The notes under the pieces were generated by a model that worked only from the letters and a program-made list of their open reading frames with translations, ran no database searches and was not told where the DNA came from. A stretch of 64,000 nucleotides of DNA from Certhia americana (lineage: Eukaryota; Chordata; Aves; Passeriformes; Certhiidae), in NCBI GenBank assembly GCA_018697195.1, contig CM031878.1:70093912-70157911 (forward strand). Reading direction: 5' to 3'. Below, one piece after another: positions 46,563 to 56,700 of this stretch. The position numbers and the translations under genes were made by a program. Position 1 is the stretch's first letter. Each line of letters starts with the position of its first letter.

Positions 46563-48790
46563 CCTTGGACTGACCTGCAAGAAGCAGCTAATTCAGCAAT
46601 CTAGGGGGACCCATGAACAATCTCAATGTCCGACTCCTATTGCTGGGTAGTTGGGTTTTTCCAAGTGGAAACAAATTTATGGGAACTCACAGACATGTCT
46701 GTAATGATTTTTAGAGCCTTTAATGGAATTTGACTCTATAGAGATTTGTGGGCCAAAATGAAGGGCGAATTAAATCATTTCTGTTTTGGAAAATATATGG
46801 AGATTTGTCCTGAGTAGCTGTCTAAGGCATATTACAGCAGCATATATGTTTGTAGAAGCCAATTTAGGTGCTCGTTGGTGATGGGAAGGTTTATGCTGGC
46901 AAGGTCCACTCCTGTGAAGGAGTACAGCTGTGCTCTAGCTTTTAGAATCAATCGTGCCATCACTTCTTGCAGTGTTGTGATTGTCTTATTTGGCTGATGG
47001 GTTCTGAAAACCCACTCTATTATTATCAGGGGATTAAGTGATTTTGAATCCTATTGGAAGATAAAATTTGGGACTTGTGCCTAGGATGACCATGGAAAAG
47101 GGTAAGTTAGGATTGTACTTGTGTGCCTGTTTGGTTTGTAAAGCTTAGGCTACCTTTTGTACTGCTGTTGTGGCCTCAGATGTCAGTGATCACAAAGCAG
47201 GTCCATGTCACATTTCAGGAGCTGGAACAACAGCGTGAGGTCCTCGGTGGTGATCCCCAGCAGTGGACGAACCTAGCTGATACTCACGCAGAGCTGGTGT
47301 AATTCTTCAAGGTCTTAGGGTGGTCCATGATCTACAGAGGCTGGGGTGTGATGGTCCTCTCCACAATCTTGAGGCCAGGGTACTTCCAAGATGCAGCTCA
47401 TTGGATCTTTTCTTGTACAATCTCAAATCCTTGGCTTTGGACAGTGGTGATAACATCCTGTACGGTACAGTCTAAAATAGTTTGAGTCTCAACACAAATC
47501 AATTTGTCATCCATGTAGTGGAAAATAATGACATTTTGGTGTCGCTGTCAGACTAGGACAGAATCTGGGCCACAAACTATTGGCAAATTGTGGGCAAGTT
47601 CTTCATGCCCTGAGGCAATACCATCCAGTGGTACGTCTGTAGATGTGCCAGTCAATTAAGGGATAGAAATGAAAATGTCTCAGGTTTATAAAAAATATTT
47701 TTTTGTCTGTCTCTGTTGATCGGCTGTTTACCACTGACCCGAGAATGTACAATTTTGTTTTCCCCAGCCAGAGATCTTGAAAGAACTGGTCGTGAGACTT
47801 TTCTTCATATGTTTTCTTCATAGTTTATTATTTCTTATTACTACGTTCTGTTCCTGACCTGCAGAGCTCTTTCTTGCTTTATGGCACAAATCCCAAATCC
47901 TTCCACCCCCAGGGTGGCGTGGATATTTATTCTACAATTGACGTAATCAGTATTTATAATACTTCTCCAATAACCATTATCTATGTTAGAAGGTTAGACT
48001 CTATTCTAAGCCAACTATAATGTGCCACCTCACAGCAGAAGATGGAGGCAGATGAGGAAGAAGAAGAAACCTCAAAGCCATGTGCTTCCTCCATCTTGTC
48101 TTCAGCTGTCTGCCATATATCCATAAAAAACCCCATATATCCAAAAATCTCACCCTGTGATAAAACTACTCATTATTCTACTATCTGATACACACACTTG
48201 AAAATTCTGCTTCATTTCAGAGCCTAAAAGCCCTTTTTCCATGAACAAAGGTTAAAAACCCTGTTTGTCAGAGATTCTAAAATCTCTTAAACATGCAAAG
48301 AAATATTCCTCATAATTCCAGACTCTGACAAAAATGCAAAATGGGTCATCCTCTGGGTGTAACAGGATGTTGAAGAAACAGTGTGTCAGGTCGACAGCTA
48401 CCATTCGCCAGTCTTGAGGCAGCATTGAGGCTAAGGGCATGCCAGGTTGGAGGGCACCCATGTCTTCAATGACATCATTGATGTTTCTGAGGGCTGGCAA
48501 GAGCTGCTACCTGTCCTTGTCTGGTTTGCAAAGCACAAAGACATGTGTGTTCCAAGGGCTAGTGGATGGTGCTTTGTGACGCTTGGACAGCTGCTCGTGC
48601 ACAAGGGACTGCAGTGCCTTTAATTTCTTCTCTGGAAGGGGCCACTGATCCCATATGGGGTTATCAGTCTTCCATGTTAATTGAAGGGTGGCATGCTGCT
48701 CAGAGGCCCCAACTAGAAATTCTGTGCTGTTGTCTGGATTTCTAGTCTTGTCCCCCATTGTGACATTAGGTCCCTACCCCAAAGTATTGC
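46563..48790 (-). pseudogene. Reverse transcriptase and partial RNase H of the ERVK-like provirus, split
   Basis: RT starts at about 48760 with WPLPEKKLKAL and STSPWNT, continuing to HCFFNILLHPEDDPF at about 48340, where block X intervenes. It resumes near 47640 with YHWMVLPQGM and the catalytic YMDD (about 47512-47523), then the connection and RNase H. The RNase H site reads TDMS, where Gly of TDGS is replaced. The similarity ends near 46563 after SP-stop-IAELAA. About ten residues of RT appear lost at the interruption. Non-functional. Confidence 0.8.
47884..48330 (-). mobile_element. LTR-like block X, copy on minus
   Basis: On minus it begins TGTCAGAGTCTGG at 48330, runs through GGTTATTGGAG and TTATAAATACTG, then AGAATAAATATCC (poly(A)-like) to GGGATTTGTGCC. 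It interrupts the reverse-transcriptase coding sequence of the ERVK-like provirus. A further 240 bp (about 47641-47883), present here but not in the plus copy, separates it from where RT resumes and may be the rest of the LTR. Confidence 0.7.
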
Positions 48791-48859
48791 AGGTGCCTGA
48801 GTTATGAAAAGCCTTATTGTGGCAATCCTGCCCTCAGTTCCCTCAATGCAGATGGTATC

Positions 48860-49520
48860 TCAGCTCCTGAAGTTGCTCATGGCTCCCCCAACACCTGAGA
48901 TGCTGGAACGAGGGGCCATTCTTTTGGCCACTCAAGATGCTGGAACGAGGGGCCATTCTTTTGGCCATCATTGGGAAATGATGGTGATACGTGATCCAGT
49001 GTCCAGCAGGCCGTAAAGTCAGATCCTTTTCCCTTCCTGAAGCAGGATGCGCTCTACTACAGGTCTGTTGCAACCCAGGATCTGCGCCTACATTACCAAC
49101 AGATCAGTTGGTGTTGGAGTCAAGTCCAGTAATAAGTAAGCCTGCACAATAACAGTTCCTTTAGGGACAAAGAGAGAGAGGTTTAAACATAAGGTAGTAC
49201 AGTACTTGAACTGTTATCTCCTGCAAAGATGTTACAGTCATTACCTCTGGGGGAATGATAAGTCCTTCCATCCCTTCTCTGGTGTCACAAAGTATTAGAA
49301 CATCCCTAGGCCAATCCTCAGGCCCATATTTGCCTGTTGGAATGGTGTGAACATACGTGTCCTCTATTTGAATTGAAACTGAACTTACCAGTGGCCTCCA
49401 GGTCACTTGCTGGACCTGTTGCATGTCGAGCTCCTCTGTGGAGATGGAGGTGTCCCGGTGGACTGGAGGAGCTCAACACATTGATTCTCCACAACGGTTG
49501 GGAGAGTAGGATGGAATGGC
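48860..49520 (-). pseudogene. dUTPase-like and protease region of the ERVK-like provirus
   Basis: The open piece at 49161-49424 contains IPTGKYGP and GLIIPPEV, spaced as in retroviral dUTPases that precede protease in betaretroviruses. The aspartic-protease site LDTGS is at 48992-49006. A 37-bp tandem duplication (48899-48967) lies in the protease part and shifts the frame. The conserved uridine-binding motif is otherwise not clear, so the dUTPase call is moderate. Confidence 0.6.
48899..48967. repeat. 37-bp tandem duplication in ERVK-like protease
   Basis: GATGCTGGAACGAGGGGCCA followed by TTCTTTTGGCCA occurs twice without change (48899-48930 and 48936-48967), period 37. As 37 is not a multiple of three it breaks the frame. 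Confidence 0.95.
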
Positions 49521-49689
49521 CTTGCATTTGGTGTCATTTGGTGAGGCTGTCCCACGCTCAGCCAGAAGTTTCTGGAATGCTGATGGATTTGTGGTGCTGG
49601 TAAGTGCATCGATGTTGGAGGCAGTGAGGATAATGTTCATGGCACTTAGCGCTTCCCAAGGATTGGAATTTGTTATTGCTTTTTCTATG

Positions 49690-51866
49690 ACAATTTTGTC
49701 GGAGATGTCCCATTTCCCCACAATTATAATATGGTCCCTTCTTCCTGGTCATTATTTGGCTTGTGGGGAATCACCTCTCCTGCTACTATCGCCTCTACAG
49801 TACCCTGACTGGCAGCTTTGACAAGGTTGGCTTCACAATCTGTTGAAGCTCTGAGGGTAAAAGCCTTGACCATCTGAGCGATGGTTGGCTTTGGGACAAG
49901 GGGGAGAGAGCACAAAATGTCCTTGCATTTAGTGTTAGCATTACTTGCAGGTAGTGCTGTGTGTAACTCCTGTCTGTCTTTAGGATGTTCTGTTTGTTTG
50001 TTGATCACCTGTAAAAGGTAGTCAACAAATTTTATGTGTGGCTCATCTGGTCTTTGATGAATGTCTGTAAAATTGACATGAGGTGTTGTCTCATCAGGTG
50101 TTTGTAAAAGGGCAGTCTTTGCTGCATCTTTTATGCCTTCTAGCGTGGTTCAGGGGAGATCTATAGCTTGGTCTTCTGGCTTGGTGAAGTCCCCTCCCCT
50201 GGCCAGGTGGTCCGTTGTTAAATGTGTCCATCCATCTCCCAGGCATAATCCTTTAGTAACTATTTTGATTATTTTTTCATAGCTCTTCCCACAAGATGAC
50301 TTCAGTGGGAGTAAGCAGGATATTCCTGAAATATTTTAAATCATGAGGGACCATAACATGAGCAGCAAAACCAGCATGAACAAGTTACTAAAATATGGGG
50401 AACTCCTACCATAATTTTTACTGCCTTACAAATGTCCTTCTTCTCCTTGTATGAGATGGGACTCCCACTGGGAATTAGCTCCCCTGTGGTACCACACTGA
50501 TGCTGCTTGTATCTTAGACAATAGCTCCCAATCCCTGTCCTCTTTCCACATCTTCTGCCACGAGTCCTCAGGCTCATCCTCAAAGTCAGATAAGCCTTCA
50601 CTGTGCTCCTCTGAAAAGGAAGCTTGTCTTTTGGCAAAAGAGCAGGTTCTTCGGTTGACTGGCAAGGCCTGCTGTTTTGAGTCTTTGGTAGCCAAGATGG
50701 CTACCTTCCAGTCAACGTCATGTGCGGTTCTAGTAGCATGGGAACTGGAAGAGGCCAATCCAGATGGGTGGGACCGGTGGCAGGGACAGACCTCCTGAAG
50801 GAGGGGGAGGATCCCGATGTGGAGGCAGAGGTCAATGCGGGGGTGGTACTCAATGCAGAAGAGGGACCCGATGGCGAGGGGGAGGCGGCACAGGGGAGTC
50901 ACTCAATATGACAGAACCACCATTTTGTATAGGACTATAGGAAAGAAAAGGATTAAGAAGTGAAGGACCAAGAGTTGCAGTAGAATCTGAAACATCTTGG
51001 CCACTGTTGTCCTGGGTAAGGGCTGGAAAGGGATGGGAGATGGCAGAAGGCAGGTGGCTCATCTGCACCCTTGGGTGGTTTCCGTCTCCTGCGTACTACT
51101 CGGACTACTACTACTACTACCTAACCCCACAACTCAGGTAGTGGGGTTAGGGAGGCAGGAAGCAGAACATGAGAACTGGGAAGGAACACTGGAATGCTAA
51201 ACACTTGAAAGAGGAACATTATAAACCTGAACACTTGAAACAGCCCCATAAATCAGATGAAAAGTAGGGTAATACTTAGCAACTTAACACTCTCTGGGTT
51301 TGCAAAAAATGAAGTCTTTCCCCAGCTGAATCCCAAAACCTCAATCAGCAAACCAAATCAACAGAAATATCTGGAAACTCTAAACAACCAATGAACGAAA
51401 CATTTTAAACTCCCTTTTGAAAAGCTTTCTTATCCAAACCCAAAACTTCCCTAACCCAAATACATACATCTTTCTCAGCCTTTGATAATATACCTACCAT
51501 GAGTGCCCTTGATGGAAAGGGATTTCCCATCTACAGGACCAAGCCTAAAAAACCTGAACCCTGGGAAGCTGCCTACCAACTCACTCCCCAACGGGGCTGG
51601 GTGCAGATCTTCCAAAGCATCCTGGAGGTGTCGTCAGTTCTCCAGGTCCTCTTGCCGCTTGGAGGGTGTCAACTTCCCCTTCAGCAAGCCCTGATAAAGC
51701 TCAAGTTCCACTTCAGGGCTGGACTGACCTGAAGGTGTCTTCTTTCCTGCAACGATGGACCGGCCAATTTGTTGCAGGAGTTGCTCACCGAGATTCCTAT
51801 GTCCCTATATGGACGCTTCAGCAGGTTCCTGAGAGCGACCTGCTCTTTTGGGGGCCCAGAGCACAC
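49690..51866 (-). pseudogene. Decayed gag of the ERVK-like provirus
   Basis: Structural-precursor region following the LTR leader. Recognisable pieces include 50426-50902 and 50341-50637 (matrix and mid-gag, uncertain), 49724-50008 (late capsid character) and a nucleocapsid knuckle at about 49690-49731 where the CCHC box reads YYNCGEMGHLRQNC. Its first cysteine is tyrosine, so the zinc site is broken. Multiple frame changes and stops. Confidence 0.7.
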
Positions 51867-51867
51867 T

Positions 51868-52364
51868 TGCTAAATTGACTGACAAAGAAGGCAAAGGATG
51901 GGTCTTTTTATAGAAATACAAGTGCACTTTATTAAGCTTTGAAGGGAGTCCAGGGACAAAGACAATAAGGGGTTGAGCGCCATATTTAACAAGGTTAAAT
52001 ATGGGGAAAAAGGAGTGGATCTGAGAGTTGAGGGCCAATGGGAACAGGTAGAAGTGGTGCAGAGGATGGACAGACAACTAGGGGAGCCAATAGAGTAACA
52101 GGGGCAGAACACTGCACCAAACCAGGACCAATGGAGATCAGGAGAAGGGAGAATATTCTAGGGAATAACAAACAAGGTGAATGGGAGCTGAACAGGGATG
52201 AAACAACTGTACAAACCAATAGAACTCCAGTCACTGATACCTGCCTGCAAAGGCGTATGGGTGGGAGGCAGTTCTTACTCTAACCTTAGAGGGGTGTTTT
52301 TCTTTGCCTGCTTCTGCCTCTCCACAGCTGTAGTGCCGTAGTGGCAGGCTTGTGTGCCTCCACA
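51868..52364 (-). repeat. 5' LTR of the ERVK-like provirus
   Basis: On minus it starts TGTGGAGGCACAC and carries four inverted CCAAT boxes (ATTGG on minus) at 52216-52220, 52128-52132, 52087-52091 and 52035-52039. AATAAA lies at 51928-51933. The inner end is uncertain by about 10 bp. A TGGGCCCCCAAA sequence shortly after may be a degenerate primer-binding site. There is no matching 3' LTR in the window. Confidence 0.75.
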
Positions 52365-53039
52365 GGTTATCACCTTTACCACAAATGGTACTTCAAGAAA
52401 CTTGATTATTATAAACTTTAAGTGCCAGCAGTTCTACCTGGCTGCCAGCTGTTAGCTTACAAACCTCTGTGGAAGCTATCAGAATGCAATTTGGTACCCG
52501 ACAATGGTCACTCACACTCAGTTTTCACTGGTTTCTTGTGCTGGCTTTGCTGACATGTTCTGTTACACATGTTTTGCTTTTATAGACACGTGTAAAAATA
52601 ATTTATAGGTCTCAAATATGTGCCGAGGCTTTCCCTACCTAGGCTGACTTTTGGGAAGTCAGGAAAAAGGTGACAGACATATGCCAGAATTGTTGGTTCA
52701 CAGTTCATTTGACAGGAGATCCTGAACTGATGAGTTCTTGAGAACAGACAGTATCTTACACTTGTCATTGGTTATAGCTGTCAAAATATTAAAAATATTT
52801 CAATTAAAATAGGCAAAATAATTTTGTGGGTGATCACTCATGCCAATCAGTGTTGTCTTGTTAGAAAGCATCTCTTGTCAGTCAACTGAAATTTAAATTT
52901 TGGTATTTGTTAGTATTAGTGGTGCAAGGCTGAGTGGGAGGCAATTTTCAGGATTCATGTGACCACCTCCCACCAAATATTGTCATCAAAATTGATAAAT
53001 ATAGGACTGTTAGCCTTATTCTACACATGCAGCCATTTC
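52365..53039. other. Non-coding region right of the ERVK-like LTR
   Basis: AT-rich, with no recognised gene or repeat. Confidence 0.6.
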
Positions 53040-53760
53040 TACTTCAGAGTAAACCTTGTATAAAATTTAGTGCACTGTTCTTGTTTGGCTCTAATTGGAC
53101 AATTTTGTAATATTGATGCTTGATTAGACCAATGAAAAGAGTGGATACACCTTTTGCAAATACATATCTTAGGACAAAAAAATCTGGGAGTAGCTCTCTT
53201 CATTTCTGGCCTTGGAGGTAGTGGTGGGCTGGGGTCTGGGCCAGTCCCAGCTTGGCTCACATAGCCAGGTCTGGGCCGGCTCCTGCGGCCCAGCTGAGAT
53301 ATTTCTGACTCTGGAGGGGTGGTGAGTGGGCTGCCAAACTCCGCACTGATGAGCTTACCAGGCCCTATCTCAGCAGACAGCTGGGACTCTTTGCCAGCAG
53401 ACACAAGCCCTTTCCTAGCAGAGCCTGCCAGACTGTGCCAGACAGAGACTGTGTTAGCACCAGGAGCAGCTTAAGAGAGAGTGGCTCGGGGGCCGGGAGC
53501 AGCCGAGCAGCCGCTGCCATTGCAGACCGGGAGCAGCCATGTGGCTGGGATCGGATGGATCGGGGCGATCTCACACGGACACCTCGGCATGGCTGGGAAT
53601 GAACTTTGTGTGCTCTGCTGCTTTAAGACAGCTTTAGTACGGACAGAATGATAAAAGCATCGGTGACAGCTTTTCCTGTTTTCAGCACCCCAGCAAAGTT
53701 GGGCAGGCACAGCTTGCATGGTGCCAGCAGGGAAAACGTGGCCAACAGGGAAGCATGATG
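53040..53760. other. GC-rich block of unknown origin, possibly an LTR
   Basis: About 0.5 kb (53210-53600) is markedly richer in G and C, with some CpG, than all DNA around it. On plus, two CCAAT-type sites (CTCTAATTGGAC and GACCAATGAAAAG) precede the GC-rich part, and ATAAAAGC follows near 53651. That order would suit an LTR on plus, but no TG/CA ends or target duplication can be defined. A small CpG-rich regulatory element is the alternative. The open frames here carry no family signature. Confidence 0.35.
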
Positions 53761-56700
53761 AGCTATGTTTTAGATGCAGAGTTTAGGCTAGATCAACTTT
53801 TCAGCATTACAAGACTTTATAAAACTGCTTCAGTTAATGATAGAGCTTGAGAACAAATGACTCTACAAACAACATTTCTCTCCTGAATTAAGAAAAGGAA
53901 AAAAGGTGAACACACAGAAAAAAATAACTTGGGATATTGAGGTCAGTAAAGAAAGAGTAAATTCTAGATCAAGGGGATTGAAGAGATGCTTTAAGCTTGA
54001 AATCCTATAAAGCTATAGTGAAGATGTATTTGATATACCAGACTTTGTTTTTGTTTCCTTGTGACTCATGGAAATGCATTGAGGGGATGTAGCATTCCAG
54101 TACAGCTGTGAGCCGAGGCACCAGTAGTTGAAGCAAATAGGTGTTGCTGTAGATCCAGTGAGAAACTTGAACATGAAGAAGTGAGAAACCTTGCCCTAGA
54201 GATAGTAGTAGAAAACCTCTAGTCCCAGAGATGGACAAAGAGAACTTTTAGTCTATACTAGAAGAGCTCATCCTTAAAAGAGCACCCCAGTAAATTGAAA
54301 TGTCCAACGAAAACAGATGTGAAAAAACCTGCAAGACATGGGAAGGACTTTCACACTGCGAACAGAGTTTTTCTGTCCCAGGTGGCTGTTCACAGTGACA
54401 TTGAAGCCACAAGAAAAACTGTTTTCTTGTAGAGAAGTCTCCATAATATGGCATGAAAAACTCTTCTCCTTGAGTGAACTGAAGGAAACTATTTCAGAGG
54501 TAGTAAACTGACTAGAAGTCCCCAAGTTTTGTCTCTATGTTGTCAGTAGAAAAGAAAAGTGTGAGGAGGGATAAAAAGGGTGTCCTGAAGGTTTTATTAT
54601 GATTTTCTTATTATGTTCCTTTTAATTATGTTGAAGTTTTCTTTACACTCTTTCAAGTTTAAACATGCTTTGCTTTTCTCCTAATCCTATCTCACAGCAA
54701 AAAATAAACCTACCACATGCACTAAAATTGAAATGATCTCTCACTTATTTCTGATTGAAGTTTATCAGCATTTGCTTGAAATAAAAATGACAACATAACT
54801 CATACCTGTCTGCTAGCAGAAAAGGAGAACTTTCTTTTGCATAATAGGTCCTGAGAGCCTCTACTTAGCACTCTCCAGTAATGAATTCTAAAAACCTTCT
54901 CAATATTTTTCAGACTAAAACAAAGATTTCAAAATCTCCAGCTACTTCTGCATAATTAAAAATGCATTGTTTTTTCAGCTGGGAGATCCACTTTATATCC
55001 CAGGACAAATCCAATGTTAAAAGACTATAAATTCAGCTTGAAAAGGACATTTTAAAAAAAAATCACTATTCCTATATTTGCAGAAAACAAATTCAATTTC
55101 AAAACTAGAACTCCATTTGTTGGGGTATAAAGGGTACAATATAACACATAAAATTTGGAATGAATTATGTCCTGATTTTCTGATAGGAATTTCATGTCAT
55201 ATCTTCAGTGTTTGGGGATCTCAGGCAATGAGATATACACAGAGTGACATTTCATAGTCCATAAATTCAATGAAACAGCCTTGATAATGATGAAATAGTA
55301 TATGAATAATACATTATTAATAACAATCCTGAAAGTCTGGTGTAGCCCACAGTGGAATAACTGTCCAAGACACGCAGCTGGTTGGACCATACATGGCAGT
55401 GGCATGCTGTAATTAGCTAACTCTATGAAAATGAGGAAACAGGTCTAAAATTAGCAGTTACAGGTTTTCCAGTACTTTACTGGTTCCCTAGAGAGCACTG
55501 TGAAAGCAATGGTTGAATGTTATTGAAACAATAAAATAGCTAGAACTAATCTTCATGAAACTACCACATTCATCCCTAAGTAATGGTCAGATTTCATGGA
55601 CTGATCTCACAAAATCACCAAATTCATCTCCAGACTTCAGAGACTGGTTCTCAGAAGTGTCTGGTATCTCTGTTTCTATGAGATTACACTGGTTTTGGCA
55701 AAATCACCTTCTGGTGGTGTTGCTCATAGGTCCAGCCAGCAGCTGTAACTCAATAAAGATGAAGGGTTTTTCCTCTAAGCCATCATTATGCCTTTGCATT
55801 CCTAGGTGGTTCAGCAGCTGAGCTGATTTCCAGCAGTTTATTCTTGGTTGATGGATCATCAAGACTTCAACAGCCTCCCTAAGGATATCTGAACCACTTG
55901 GAACTTCCACTGTGCCATATACCCTAATTGTGCAGCTTTTGATCCCAGCCAATCTAGAAAACATGGATTGTAATTTGTCTTAGCCCAGGATGTCCTCCCA
56001 GGTCAACTGGCACAGGCCCTTGGTAGGGGGAAGCTCAGACCTAGTCTCAGCCCAAACACTGGAACCCTCCTGAGTCTGAATAAGTACAACAATTCCTGTC
56101 TTTCTAAGAGCTCATGATGTAATGTTAAAATCTTTAGCCCATATACAGGCAAAAAAATATTAGTGGAAATGTCCTTTTAATGACACTGAATGGGGATTTG
56201 GAATGCTGTCTGCATGCTGTGGGTTGTCAGGTGTGGATTTTCATCCTAGTTTCCTTGTGAATGTTTTGGGATAACTGAGAAGGAAGCTATATGAGGTAAT
56301 GCCCTATAAATAACATCAGGTGAAAACAGTTTGAGCAGAAACAGAAAATAAAATATCTGGATGTAAATAAGAAGTAACGCTCCTTCTGTAGCTTAGACAA
56401 AATATGTGCAACCTCACTTTTGACTTCTCAGAGAATCTTCTTTTTCCTAGAAGAAAGAAATGGGCTATGGCATGTTCCCTGCTTTACTTTTATTTATCTG
56501 CTGCAGAACCCAGCACACGTGTGGCCACTCTTGGCAAACACCAGAGCACAGATGCCAAGCTCTGGAATGCTTTTTCCAGGACTGGTGTATAGGACTGTAG
56601 CTATCTACCTGGCTGGATTTCCTCATGCTCTAGGCTGGCCCCACATTTGGCTGCCAAAACTATGGAAGGAGTTGCTAACAGGACTGGTGTCAGGATTAGT

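Larger units (their letters stand above)
46563..52364 (-). mobile_element. ERVK-like provirus, 3' truncated, interrupted
   Basis: A betaretrovirus-like (class II, ERVK) provirus on minus, independent of the ERVL-like one. From right to left: 5' LTR (about 51868-52364), leader with a possible splice donor (GGTGAGC near 51790-51815), gag, dUTPase-like and protease region, reverse transcriptase split by block X, and the first part of RNase H. Integrase, env and 3' LTR are missing; the element stops at the inverted copy of block X. Stops and frameshifts are frequent throughout, so it looks older or more decayed than the ERVL-like provirus. Confidence 0.85.
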
